Of a stretch of DNA of 64,000 nt, positions 26,948 to 35,002 are shown one piece after another. A program made the translations under genes and the position numbers. The notes under the pieces are model-generated. The model was given only the letters and a program-made list of their open reading frames with translations. It searched no databases and was not told where the DNA came from. The stretch's first letter is position 1. Each line of letters opens with the position of its first letter. The stretch is taken from positions 186,001 through 250,000 of the forward strand of contig NZ_RDFA01000003.1 of NCBI RefSeq assembly GCF_004118325.1, in the 5' to 3' direction. This stretch comes from Halorientalis pallida. Lineage in GTDB: Archaea; Halobacteriota; Halobacteria; Halobacteriales; Haloarculaceae.

Positions 26948-27229
26948 ATGCTTCCAGATGCGCACGACGACCCGAGTTCCTCGTCGGGTGAGGGAGCCAC
27001 GACACAGGTCATCGACTGGTCGCGGCCCGACCCCGTCAGCAGCGCAGTCGTCGACGCCGTGGTGTCCGAGACGGGCACGGACGCGGTATCCTTGCCGCCG
27101 CTGGAGGAGTTCATCGACGGTGACGCGCTGAACCGACTGTTCACCCGCGACACCGAGGGACAGTTGACCTTCGAGTACGCCGGGCTGGCTGTCGTCGTCT
27201 CGACGACCGACGGCGTGACAGTGAGCTGA
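26948..27229 (+). CDS. HalOD1 output-domain protein
   Basis: 93 aa. Core SAVVDAVVSETGTDAVSLPP followed by EEFIDGDALNRLF is the HalOD1 pattern (V-x-x-AV ... LPPL-x-x-x-ID-x-DAL), and the final strand is TFEYAGLAVVVS. HalOD1 is a haloarchaeal domain usually attached to two-component signalling proteins and also found alone; here it is alone. A TATA-like box at 26918-26924 gives a leaderless transcript. Confidence 0.8.
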   Translation: MLPDAHDDPSSSSGEGATTQVIDWSRPDPVSSAVVDAVVSETGTDAVSLPPLEEFIDGDALNRLFTRDTEGQLTFEYAGLAVVVSTTDGVTVS

Positions 27230-27277
27230 GCGGGCCGGGTCCACAAGACACAGGACGGTTCGGTCGTAACGCTGGAC

Positions 27278-27481
27278 ATGGACGAACTCGGGAGTCGGCC
27301 AGCGGAGGGCCAGCGAGTGCGCACCACGCTCGACGGGGAGGCCGTTCGCGGGACCGTCGAGTCGGTGACGTACACGCCCAAGAAGGGGAACCTGATCGCG
27401 AAGGTGTCACTCGACGAACCGGGACCCAGCGGGCAGTCGGCGCTGGCCGTCGCCGTCGAAGACTTGGACGAGATCGACTAG
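27278..27481 (+). CDS. Small basic-acidic protein, unknown, 67 aa
   Basis: Predicted beta-rich: repeated short strands such as GQRVRTTLDGEAVRGTVESV and NLIAKVSLDE suggest a small SH3- or KOW-like barrel. No family recognised with confidence. Its TAG stop overlaps the stop of the convergent MutS-family gene in a CTAG, so the two genes share 4 bases. Confidence 0.6.
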   Translation: MDELGSRPAEGQRVRTTLDGEAVRGTVESVTYTPKKGNLIAKVSLDEPGPSGQSALAVAVEDLDEID

Positions 27482-29235
27482 TTCTCCGACCACTTCGCGT
27501 CGGCCAGCGTGCGCTGGACGGCTTCCTGCCCGACCGCAGCCGCCAGCGTCTCGAACCCGGCACGTTCCGTCCGGTCGTCGGCGTTGGCGACGAGTCGGGA
27601 GACGATGAACTCCGGCGTGGACTTCCCCACAGTCCCGAAGCGGGGCTGGTAGTCCACCGAGAGGTCCAGGTCGGGGTTCAGCCCCTCCGCGAAGATGCCG
27701 TCGGTCCGGGCCTCGTCGGGGAGCGGTTCGAGGTCGTCCGCGAGGTGGGTGACGAACACGCCGAGGGCGTCCTCGTCGACGGTCAGCGTCACAAGCCCGT
27801 GTAGCAGGTCAGCGGCACTGCCCGGTTCCGTGATGGCCTCGAACTCGTCGACGAGCATCAGCGTCCGGCCCGCGTCGGTCAGCGGCGGCACGACGGTCTG
27901 CAGTGTGGACTCCAGCACGCCGGCGTTGAAACTGGCGTGGCGGCGGTGGAACACGACCACGTCCACGATGCCGACCGCTGCGGCGTCTGCCGGGACGGGC
28001 AACCCCATCTGGGCGAGCAACTGCACCTGACAGAGCGTCTCCAGCAGGGTCGTCTTCCCCCCGCTGTTGGCACCGGTGAGGACGGTCACGCGGTCGCCAG
28101 TCGGGGGTGCGGACTCGCTCGGAAAGTCGATGTCGTGGTCCCCGACGGCGTAATCTACGGGTTGGACGCTCATATCGGCCGCCTGGAGGTCGAGATTCCG
28201 CGCGCCGGCGACGGCGACAGTCTCACGGTCGTGGACGAAGGTCGGTCGCGTCAGGTCGTAGGCGTCGGCGAAGCGGGCCAGGGAGACGAAAAGCGCCGCG
28301 TCGTCGACGGCCGCGACGGCGGCGTCGACCTCCTCGCGGGCGTCCTCGATGGCCCCCTCGAGATCGGCGACGATCTCGGCTTCGCGCTCCTCGACCGCGC
28401 TCCGGCAGTCGTCGGCCAGGGCCCTGAGGCTCTCACCGACGAAGCCCGCCGCGTCGGTGGCGTCGCCGGGCATCGCTTCCCTGATCGCGGCCGACGGCAC
28501 GCCGGTCTCGTCGGTGACGTGACGGCGGAACGCTTCGCGGAACTCGTCGGCCCCGCGGGCGCTCCCCTGGACCGCCTCTACGACCGCGCTCTGGTTCGCG
28601 GCGAGTTCGTCGACCGCGGCGTACTGGTCGCGCAACTCGTCGAGGCGGTCGTCGACGCCGCGGTCCACGCCACCGTCGCCCAGTGCCGCCAGCGCGTCGG
28701 CGGCGTCGGCCAGTCCCTCGCGGTCCAGGTCCGCCACGCGGTCGAAGACGCCGCCACTGACGCCGAGGTCGAGCAGTTCCACCGCCGTCTCGACAGCGGA
28801 GCGCTCGCCGCCGGCGACGCTGTCGTGGGCCTCGAAGGCTTCGACCACGGCCTCGCGTTCGGTCCCGGTGAGGGCCGTCCAGGCGTCGACGGCCGCGAGG
28901 ACGGTTTCGAGGCGATCCGTCATCTCCTCGCGGTCACGTAGCGGCGTCAACACGCGGATGCGGTCCTCGGCGTGGCGTGTGACGGCGAACTGGCTCGCCA
29001 GGTCGAGGATCGACTTGTACACGTCGCGCGTGTCGCGGGTCGCGAGGACGGCCATCCCCTCGCCGCCGCTGGCGCGCCGGAGAATCCGGGTGGCCCGCCC
29101 CCGACTCAGTCCGGCCTCCATCAGCGCCCGGCTGTCGGCGTCCTCGATGGCCCGGATCGCCGCCGCCTCGCCGATACTGTCGGCCAGCAACGCCTTCGTC
29201 TTGGGCCCGACGCCCCAGTACTCCTCCAGTCGCAT
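27478..29235 (-). CDS. MutS-family ATPase with N-terminal helix-hairpin-helix
   Basis: 585 aa. N-terminal HhH-like region (EEYWGVGPKTKALLADSI). The middle is a long acidic helical region (about residues 100-330), consistent with MutS lever/clamp helices. The C-terminal ATPase has Walker A TGANSGGKTTLLE (about residue 390), Walker B LMLVDEFEAIT (about 462) and a conserved THLADDLEPL after it. The mismatch-recognition domain of MutS1 is absent; this is an archaeal MutS-related protein, perhaps acting on recombination intermediates. The Smr nuclease domain of bacterial MutS2 is not visible. Confidence 0.8.
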   Translation of the reverse strand: MRLEEYWGVGPKTKALLADSIGEAAAIRAIEDADSRALMEAGLSRGRATRILRRASGGEGMAVLATRDTRDVYKSILDLASQFAVTRHAEDRIRVLTPLRDREEMTDRLETVLAAVDAWTALTGTEREAVVEAFEAHDSVAGGERSAVETAVELLDLGVSGGVFDRVADLDREGLADAADALAALGDGGVDRGVDDRLDELRDQYAAVDELAANQSAVVEAVQGSARGADEFREAFRRHVTDETGVPSAAIREAMPGDATDAAGFVGESLRALADDCRSAVEEREAEIVADLEGAIEDAREEVDAAVAAVDDAALFVSLARFADAYDLTRPTFVHDRETVAVAGARNLDLQAADMSVQPVDYAVGDHDIDFPSESAPPTGDRVTVLTGANSGGKTTLLETLCQVQLLAQMGLPVPADAAAVGIVDVVVFHRRHASFNAGVLESTLQTVVPPLTDAGRTLMLVDEFEAITEPGSAADLLHGLVTLTVDEDALGVFVTHLADDLEPLPDEARTDGIFAEGLNPDLDLSVDYQPRFGTVGKSTPEFIVSRLVANADDRTERAGFETLAAAVGQEAVQRTLADAKWSEN

Positions 29236-29280
29236 ACCCCCGCCCAGAAGCGGGGCGGTCTTAGTGGTTCGGAAACCGGG

Positions 29281-29760
29281 CTACTCCAGCAGTTTCCGCG
29301 TCTGCCGGTGCCGGTAGCGGAACATCGGTTCCATGCCGACGACCGCGAGCGGCGAGACTGCCCGGCCGAGTCCGCCCAGCGGGAGTTCGTATTCCACGCT
29401 GTCGTGGATGATAGTCCCGTCACCGTCCGCGAAGAAGGAGTGGGTGTGTTCCCACTCGGCGAAGGGGCCGCCGTCCATCGTGTCGCGGAACATGGCCGAG
29501 CCGTCGCTCTCCTCGCGTTCGGCGATGACCGAGGTCCACTCCTGGCGCGGGCCCACACCGAACGGGCGGACCGACGACTCGATCCGCGATCCGGTTTCGA
29601 GGATGCCAGGGTCGGGGTCGCCGTCCGGCCCCGTGACCGATTCGACCTCCAGATTCATCCAGCCGGGCGTCAACGCTTCCAGTCCCGTCACGCGGGAGTG
29701 AAAATCCCACACCTCGTCGAACGGCGCGTCGACCCGGACTGTTCGCTGGTACTGAGACAC
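29281..29760 (-). CDS. SRPBCC (START-like) ligand-binding protein
   Basis: 159 aa, GTG start giving SQYQRTVRVDAPFDEVWDFH. The N-terminal strand and helix, the central TPGWMNLEVES and the C-terminal ending YRHRQTRKLLE match the SRPBCC/polyketide-cyclase-type fold, which binds hydrophobic ligands. Ligand unknown. It lies downstream of glutamate dehydrogenase on the same strand with a 52-base gap. Confidence 0.78.
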   Translation of the reverse strand: MSQYQRTVRVDAPFDEVWDFHSRVTGLEALTPGWMNLEVESVTGPDGDPDPGILETGSRIESSVRPFGVGPRQEWTSVIAEREESDGSAMFRDTMDGGPFAEWEHTHSFFADGDGTIIHDSVEYELPLGGLGRAVSPLAVVGMEPMFRYRHRQTRKLLE

Positions 29761-29812
29761 GTCTCTCCTAGGGTCAGCACGGGTAAAACTCCGGCGTTCG
29801 CGGACTGGAGCC

Positions 29813-31072
29813 TCAGGGGAAGACGCCGGCCTCGTCGGCGGCGTCGGCGACCCGTTCGATGGCGGTGACGTAGGCCGCGGTCCGGTAGTTGGGCACGTCC
29901 CGGTTCTCGTAGGTATCGGTGAGCGTGTCGAAGGCGTTGGTGATGACCCGTTCGAGTTCCTCGTTGACGCGCTCTTCGGTCCAGTAGAACCGCTGGCGGT
30001 TCTGCACCCACTCGAAGTACGAGACGGTAACGCCCCCGGCGTTTGCGAGGATGTCGGGGAAGACGGCCACGTCACGGTCGGTCAGCACGTCGTCGGCGTT
30101 GGGCGTCAGCGGCCCGTTGGCGGCCTCGACGATGATGTCCGCGCTGACCCGCTGGGCGATCTCCCTGTCGATGGCGTTTTCGAGTGCCGCGGGGATCAGC
30201 AGGTCCACGTCCATCGTCAGCAGGTCGTCGTTGGTCAACTCCTCCGTGGCGTCGGGATAGCCCGAGAGCTGACCGGTCTCTCGTTTGTGGTCTTTGGCGG
30301 CCGCCACGTCGAGGCCCTCGGGCGCGTAGACCGCGCCGCTGGAGTCGGAGACGGCGACGACGTCCGCGCCGAGTTCCTCGTCGATCAGCCGCGCAGCGAC
30401 GGAACCGGCGTTGCCGAAGCCCTGCACGGCGACGGTCGCGTCCGACACTGGCTTGTCGAGGTACTCGAACGCTTCCCGGGCGGTGAGCATCACCGAGCGC
30501 CCGGTCGCTTCGACGCGGCCTGCGCTCCCGCCGCTGGTCGGTGCCTTCCCGGTAACCGTCCCGGGTGCCGTGGTGCCTTCGAGTGTCTCGTAGGTGTCTT
30601 TGATCCAGTTCATCTCCCGCTGACCGGTGTTGACGTCGGGGGCGGGGATGTCCTTGTCCGGGCCGATCAGCGGTCGGAGTTCCTTCGCGTAGGACCGTGT
30701 GACGCGTTCGAGTTCCGACAGCGAGTAGTCACGCGGGTCGATCACGATACCACCCTTCCCGCCGCCGTACGGGATGTCGACGGTGGCACACTTGTAGACC
30801 ATCCACCCCGAGAGGGCCTTGACCTCGTCGCGGCTGACGTTGGGGTGGTACCGGATACCACCCTTGTAGGGGCCGCGGTCGCCGTTGAACTGCGACCGGA
30901 AGGCGGTGAACACCTCGATCGACCCGTCGTCCATCTCGACCGAGAGAGTGGTCTCGAGGACGCGCTCGGGCCGTTTCAGCCGTTCGAGCACGTCGGAGTC
31001 CACGTCGACGCACGCGGCCGCGTCGTCGATCTGCTCCTGCAGACTCTCGAACGGGTTTACGTCACCAGACAT
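29813..31072 (-). CDS. gdh: Glutamate dehydrogenase (Glu/Leu/Phe/Val family)
   Basis: 419 aa, hexameric family length. Key blocks: [10 protein letters not shown] (substrate Lys region), the catalytic GGGKGGI block, APDVNT (cofactor-binding entrance), and the NAD(P) Rossmann motif GFGNAGS (about residue 220). It interconverts glutamate and 2-oxoglutarate plus ammonia. Nicotinamide specificity cannot be decided by eye. It lies beside CitE- and MaoC-type genes, a context compatible with the methylaspartate cycle, which consumes glutamate. TATA-like box at 31096-31103. Confidence 0.9.
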   Translation of the reverse strand: MSGDVNPFESLQEQIDDAAACVDVDSDVLERLKRPERVLETTLSVEMDDGSIEVFTAFRSQFNGDRGPYKGGIRYHPNVSRDEVKALSGWMVYKCATVDIPYGGGKGGIVIDPRDYSLSELERVTRSYAKELRPLIGPDKDIPAPDVNTGQREMNWIKDTYETLEGTTAPGTVTGKAPTSGGSAGRVEATGRSVMLTAREAFEYLDKPVSDATVAVQGFGNAGSVAARLIDEELGADVVAVSDSSGAVYAPEGLDVAAAKDHKRETGQLSGYPDATEELTNDDLLTMDVDLLIPAALENAIDREIAQRVSADIIVEAANGPLTPNADDVLTDRDVAVFPDILANAGGVTVSYFEWVQNRQRFYWTEERVNEELERVITNAFDTLTDTYENRDVPNYRTAAYVTAIERVADAADEAGVFP

Positions 31073-31095
31073 GCCACAGTCGTCGACCGTTTCGG

Positions 31096-31103
31096 TAGTA
31101 AAC
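31096..31103 (-). promoter_or_regulatory. TATA-like box of glutamate dehydrogenase
   Basis: GTTTACTA on the minus strand, about 27 bases before the ATG at 31072, within an AT-rich stretch (31096-31145). Confidence 0.42.
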
Positions 31104-31151
31104 GTTGTGGTGTTATTATCATGTGGAAGAATTAATATTGTATAAGGTCGG

Positions 31152-32003
31152 CTACCGTTTCCCCGCGGCCCGGGCCCTATCGAGTATCTGTTCGGCCTGG
31201 GCGATCAAGGGCGCGTCGATCATCTCGTCGTCGACGCGGAAGACACCCCGGCCTTCCGCGTCGGCCTCGACGCTGGCCGCCAGCACGCGCTCGGCCCAGT
31301 CGATGCGCTCCTCGCTCGGCGTGAAGGCGTCGTTGATGATCGGCACCTGTGCCGGGTGGATCGCCATCTTGCCGTCGAACCCCAACTGGACCGTGAACTC
31401 GGCGGCCGATTCCAGTCCGTCGGCGTCGTCCACGTCGACGTGGATCGTGTCGAGCGCGTCGACGCCGGCGGCCGCGGCGGCGAGGACGACCTGTTCGCGG
31501 GCGTGGAGCACTTCGATCCCCTCTGCCGTTCTGGTCGCACCGATGTCGGCTGCCAGGTCCTCCGCCCCGATGGCGACGGCGTCGACGCGGTCGGCCGCGG
31601 CGATCCCCTCGGCGTGCAGGACGCCCGCCGCCGATTCGATCAAGGCGACGACCGGGGCGTCGACACCGTGCTCGTCGAGCAAATCGACGACGCGTTCGAC
31701 TCCCGCCGCGTCGGCGGCTTTCGGGACCATCACGGCGTCGACGGGCGCTGGGTCCGCGAGCGCGGTCGCCACGTCCGCGTCGGCCACCGTCCCCGGCGGG
31801 TTCACCCGGACCCAGACCGAACAGTCGGGGTCGAATTCGGGATCCGTGAGAACCTCGTGGATGGACTCCCTGGCGACGGGCTTGCGGTCTGAGACGACCG
31901 CGTCCTCGAGGTCGAACACGACGGCATCGGCACCGGACTCGGGCGCTTTCCGCACGAGATCGGGCTGGTCTCCGGGGGAGAACAGGACGCTTCTACGAGC
32001 CAT
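31152..32003 (-). CDS. HpcH/HpaI aldolase - CitE-like malyl-CoA-type lyase
   Basis: 283 aa. Family motifs: FDLEDAV (Mg ligand region), [17 protein letters not shown] (Glu ligand), [10 protein letters not shown] (Asp ligand) and [13 protein letters not shown]. This layout is that of CitE/malyl-CoA lyase, which cleaves or condenses acyl-CoA with glyoxylate. In haloarchaea a close relative acts as beta-methylmalyl-CoA lyase in the methylaspartate cycle. It is divergent from a MaoC hydratase gene (84-base spacer), its likely functional partner. The substrate is inferred from context. Confidence 0.82.
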   Translation of the reverse strand: MARRSVLFSPGDQPDLVRKAPESGADAVVFDLEDAVVSDRKPVARESIHEVLTDPEFDPDCSVWVRVNPPGTVADADVATALADPAPVDAVMVPKAADAAGVERVVDLLDEHGVDAPVVALIESAAGVLHAEGIAAADRVDAVAIGAEDLAADIGATRTAEGIEVLHAREQVVLAAAAAGVDALDTIHVDVDDADGLESAAEFTVQLGFDGKMAIHPAQVPIINDAFTPSEERIDWAERVLAASVEADAEGRGVFRVDDEMIDAPLIAQAEQILDRARAAGKR

Positions 32004-32087
32004 ACGCGGCCGTGTGCGCCCACCCACAAGGCCGTTCCCCTCCGGTGGACGCCAGCGTTTATCCCTCGGGCGGTCGAGGAGGCGGGC

Positions 32088-32543
32088 ATGACTGGCCTGT
32101 ACTACGAGGAGTTCGAGGTCGGAGAGACGATCCGCCACGAGAAGCGCCGGACTATCTCCGAGAGCGACAACCAACGGTTCTGTGACATGACGATGAACCA
32201 GCAACCGCTCCACCTCGACGAGGCCTTCGCCGCCGAGACTGACTTCGGCGAACGGGTCGTCAACGGGCTGTTGACCATGAGTCTCGCCGTCGGGCTGACG
32301 ATCCCCGACACGACCGACGGGACCATCGTCGCGAACCTGTCCTACGACGACGTGGAACATCCGGCACCGGTCTTCCATGGGGATACGATCCGGGCGCAGT
32401 CGACGGTCACGGACAAACGCGAGACTAGCGACGGCGACCGAGGCGTCGTCACGATGCACGTCGAGGCGTTCGTCGTCGGCGAGGACGAACGCCTGGTCTG
32501 TGAGTTCGACCGGACGGCGCTCTCACTGAAACGACCGGAGTGA
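32088..32543 (+). CDS. MaoC-family hydratase
   Basis: 151 aa, single hotdog domain. The MaoC signature D-x4-H is recognisable in QQPLHLDEAFA, followed by GERVVNGLLT. Such proteins hydrate enoyl-CoA thioesters ((R)-enoyl, mesaconyl or methylmalyl). Its position beside a CitE-like lyase suggests a shared pathway for C4/C5 dicarboxylyl-CoA. It is shorter than the two-domain mesaconyl-CoA hydratases, so the exact substrate is open. Confidence 0.8.
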   Translation: MTGLYYEEFEVGETIRHEKRRTISESDNQRFCDMTMNQQPLHLDEAFAAETDFGERVVNGLLTMSLAVGLTIPDTTDGTIVANLSYDDVEHPAPVFHGDTIRAQSTVTDKRETSDGDRGVVTMHVEAFVVGEDERLVCEFDRTALSLKRPE

Positions 32544-32644
32544 GCGGCCGGGACGTCGGTGCCGGAAGTCGGATTCGCGCTCGATACTCCCGGAATTAGC
32601 GGGTGTAACGGCCGATTACGATGGTGATAACGCCACCAAAAGTT

Positions 32645-32653
32645 GATTTACTA
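32645..32653 (+). promoter_or_regulatory. TATA-like box of the CAP-domain gene
   Basis: GATTTACTA about 30 bases before the GTG at 32679. Confidence 0.35.
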
Positions 32654-32678
32654 GGTCGGTCATGGGACACATAGTATA

Positions 32679-33413
32679 GTGAACAAGGCGGCGTTGTCGG
32701 TGCTGGGCGTCATCGTTCTCGTCTCGATGGGTGTCGGCGTACTCATCGGGATGCAGATCGGTGGCGACGGTGCCGGCACGACGAGCATGTCGACCCCCAC
32801 ACCGGACGGGGACACATCGCAGGGGCCGAGCGGCGGCGGGTCGGACCAGGCCGTGCGAACGACGATTCCGGGCGGTGAGATGGAGACCGTCCAGCCACCG
32901 GACGAGGAAGAGACGATCCCGGCGCGACGGTTCGAGGCCGACGAGATCGAACGAGAGATCAAGAAACTGGTCAACCAGCGCCGGACGAACCGTGATCTCG
33001 CCGAGTTGATCGTGGACGGGCAAGTCACGACCAAACTCGACACGGTGGCTCACAATCACAGCGTCGCGATGGCCGACGAAGCTCGTGTCAGCCACGCTAT
33101 CGACGGAGTGTTTAGCAAGGACCGGTACAAGAGCGCTGGAATTTTCGATTCCTGTCAGTTCAACTCCGATGCCGGGACTTACATCGTCAACGCGGAGGGC
33201 AACCGGCTCGAAGTGATCGGCCACACGGTCGCCGGACGCACGCACGACAGTGAGTTCCTGGCGACCGAGACCGAGGTCGCACGGGCTATCGTCACCGACT
33301 GGTTCTCGGGGACCAGTCGGAACCGGCTACTCTACGAGAACGCCAAGCAGATCGGCGTCGGTGTCGAGGTCACCCAGAGCGGCGACGTCTACGTGACCGG
33401 CAACCTCTGCTGA
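32679..33413 (+). CDS. Membrane-anchored CAP (SCP/PR-1)-domain protein
   Basis: 244 aa, GTG start. One N-terminal TM/signal anchor (about residues 5-25), a Ser/Thr/Gly-rich linker to about residue 85, then a CAP domain. LVNQRRTNRDL is the first helix, HNHSVAMADEARVSHAID carries the conserved helix 2, and WFSGTSRNRLLY with IGVGVEV form the last part. CAP proteins are secreted in all domains of life; the archaeal role is unknown. The two Cys (FDSCQF and the C-terminal Cys) could form a disulfide. Confidence 0.75.
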   Translation: MNKAALSVLGVIVLVSMGVGVLIGMQIGGDGAGTTSMSTPTPDGDTSQGPSGGGSDQAVRTTIPGGEMETVQPPDEEETIPARRFEADEIEREIKKLVNQRRTNRDLAELIVDGQVTTKLDTVAHNHSVAMADEARVSHAIDGVFSKDRYKSAGIFDSCQFNSDAGTYIVNAEGNRLEVIGHTVAGRTHDSEFLATETEVARAIVTDWFSGTSRNRLLYENAKQIGVGVEVTQSGDVYVTGNLC

Positions 33414-33514
33414 TCGCAGCCCCGCGTTTTCCCGGCCGCTCTCCGCCCCCGAGCCCTCGGCAAGACTTGCGGTAATGTTATGTGGAACCAATGCACATAC
33501 TACGAGCGAGAACG

Positions 33515-33784
33515 ATGTCCGGACCCAACTGGATGCGATCGGCCGACGAGCGGATCCTCCGGCAGCTCCGGGCGGAGCGGCCGGACTATCTCGCGCTGGT
33601 CGCCAACCGCCTCGGGATGCATCTGCGCTACGTCGAACGCCGCTGTGCGGTCCTCGTCGAACACGGACTGGTCGAACCGGTCAGCGGCGAGGTCGTCTAC
33701 CGGACGACGGAACGTGGCGAACGGTTCCTGACAGAAGAGACGGACGTCGAGTCCGAGCGGGCGGACGCCGCGACGAGCGACTAG
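33515..33784 (+). CDS. Winged-helix DNA-binding protein
   Basis: 89 aa from MSGPNWMRSADERILRQL. The winged-helix core is ADERILRQLRAERPDYLAL, NRLGMHLRYVERRCAVLVEHG as recognition helix, and VEPVSGEVVYRTTERGERFL as wing. It resembles small haloarchaeal repressors such as those of phage PhiH1 type. ATG or GTG codons up to 33 bases upstream are alternative starts. It converges on coxB. Confidence 0.68.
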   Translation: MSGPNWMRSADERILRQLRAERPDYLALVANRLGMHLRYVERRCAVLVEHGLVEPVSGEVVYRTTERGERFLTEETDVESERADAATSD

Positions 33785-33838
33785 TCGCGGGCGCGTCACT
33801 GATCGGGGTGGAGAAACGGAGAGAGAACGACCGCGCTG

Positions 33839-34843
33839 TTATCCCTGTGCGCTGAACCAGGACTGAGCCAGCCAGGAGTTGTAGTCCGACTGGGTCTTGA
33901 CTTCGACCGATCCCAGCATGCCCGAGTGGCCGACACCGCAGTACTCGGCGCAGTAGAGCTGGTACTCGCCCGTCGACGTGGGCTTGGTGACGATGGAGTT
34001 GGACTCCCCTGGCAACGCGTCCTGTTTCAGCCCCATGGCGGGGACGTGGAACGCGTGCAGCCAGTCGCGGGAGGTGATGTTCAGTCGAATGTTCTCGTCT
34101 TTCGGCATGACGACCGTGTTGGTACTCTTGACCGTGCCGTCGGAGATGGAGGCGTCCTCGACCGCCGCTCCGCTGACACTCACGTCGGTGAAACTCACTT
34201 GCTCACCGATCCGGTTCTCGTACTGGGATGCGTTGCCTGCGCCCGCGGTCACCGTCCCGTTGACGAGCGACGCGCTCTCCAGTGCGCCATCCGTAGCACT
34301 GGATGCCGAACCACCCGATATTACGATTCCCTCGTCGGTGACGTTCTTCACGCTCGTTCCCTGGATGGAGACGTTCGTCATCGACACGTCGGTCGCGCTC
34401 GCACCGTCCACGCTGACGTTCCGGTAGACGAAGTTCCAGTTGTACTTCTGACCGTACACTTCGATCTCCTGGGTTGGACCGCCTTCGAGCGTGTTCTCAG
34501 ACGACGCGGAGACGTAGGGGCTGCCCAGCACCTGGTAGGAAGCGACACCCACGAACAGCAGGATGACGGCCGTCGCGACGGTCCAGGTGATCTCCAGGCG
34601 GCGGTTCTCCTGGGTCGGCTTGGCCTCGTCGCTCTTCCCGAACTTCCAGACGGTGTAGATCAAGATACCCTCGACGAGGATCGTGATCGGGACCGCCACG
34701 TAGAACAGGTTACTGTTCAATCCACTGATCGCTTCTTGGGTGGTCGATGCGGAGCCTGACTGGGCGGCCGCGGGCTCGACCGCCATCAGCAGCAACGCGG
34801 CACCGAAAAGCGCCATCGCCCCGGCGCGCTTGCGGTTCATCAT
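33839..34843 (-). CDS. coxB: Cytochrome c oxidase subunit II with insertion before CuA
   Basis: 334 aa. Signal-like N-terminus, two TM helices (about residues 46-66 and 88-106), then the extracytoplasmic domain. The CuA site is complete: His in DWLHAFHVPAMG (about residue 263) and CAEYCGVGHSGM (Cys298, Glu300, Cys302, His306, Met309). Between the aromatic stretch QKYNWNFVYR and the strand TNTVVMPKDE an extra segment of about 100 residues (142-240) is inserted, Ser/Val/Asn/Thr-rich, with a repeating rhythm like VSMTNVSIQGTSVKNVT. A promoter box at 34866-34875 gives a leaderless mRNA. The first two codons are both ATG. Divergent from the ctaA/ctaB fusion. Confidence 0.9.
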   Translation of the reverse strand: MMNRKRAGAMALFGAALLLMAVEPAAAQSGSASTTQEAISGLNSNLFYVAVPITILVEGILIYTVWKFGKSDEAKPTQENRRLEITWTVATAVILLFVGVASYQVLGSPYVSASSENTLEGGPTQEIEVYGQKYNWNFVYRNVSVDGASATDVSMTNVSIQGTSVKNVTDEGIVISGGSASSATDGALESASLVNGTVTAGAGNASQYENRIGEQVSFTDVSVSGAAVEDASISDGTVKSTNTVVMPKDENIRLNITSRDWLHAFHVPAMGLKQDALPGESNSIVTKPTSTGEYQLYCAEYCGVGHSGMLGSVEVKTQSDYNSWLAQSWFSAQG

Positions 34844-34865
34844 TACGCGGGGCTTAGGAATTGGG

Positions 34866-34875
34866 CCATAAATAG
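34866..34875 (-). promoter_or_regulatory. TATA-like box of coxB
   Basis: CTATTTATGG on the minus strand, 27 bases before the ATG at 34843; a near-ideal archaeal box at leaderless spacing. Confidence 0.55.
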
Positions 34876-35002
34876 CTGCTGTCTTCGGGTGGGTGCGGTC
34901 CCCCTGCAACGGTTTCTCCCGGTGTCGGAACCCCAGCCACTGACCGAAAGCGCGGGTCATAAGTACTACCGCTCCAAGGTTTTCGTAGTGAGAGGTACAG
35001 CT

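Noticed and set aside
33475-33855. Alternative frames over the winged-helix gene
   Set aside because: Only the frame ending at 33784 shows a plausible winged-helix fold.
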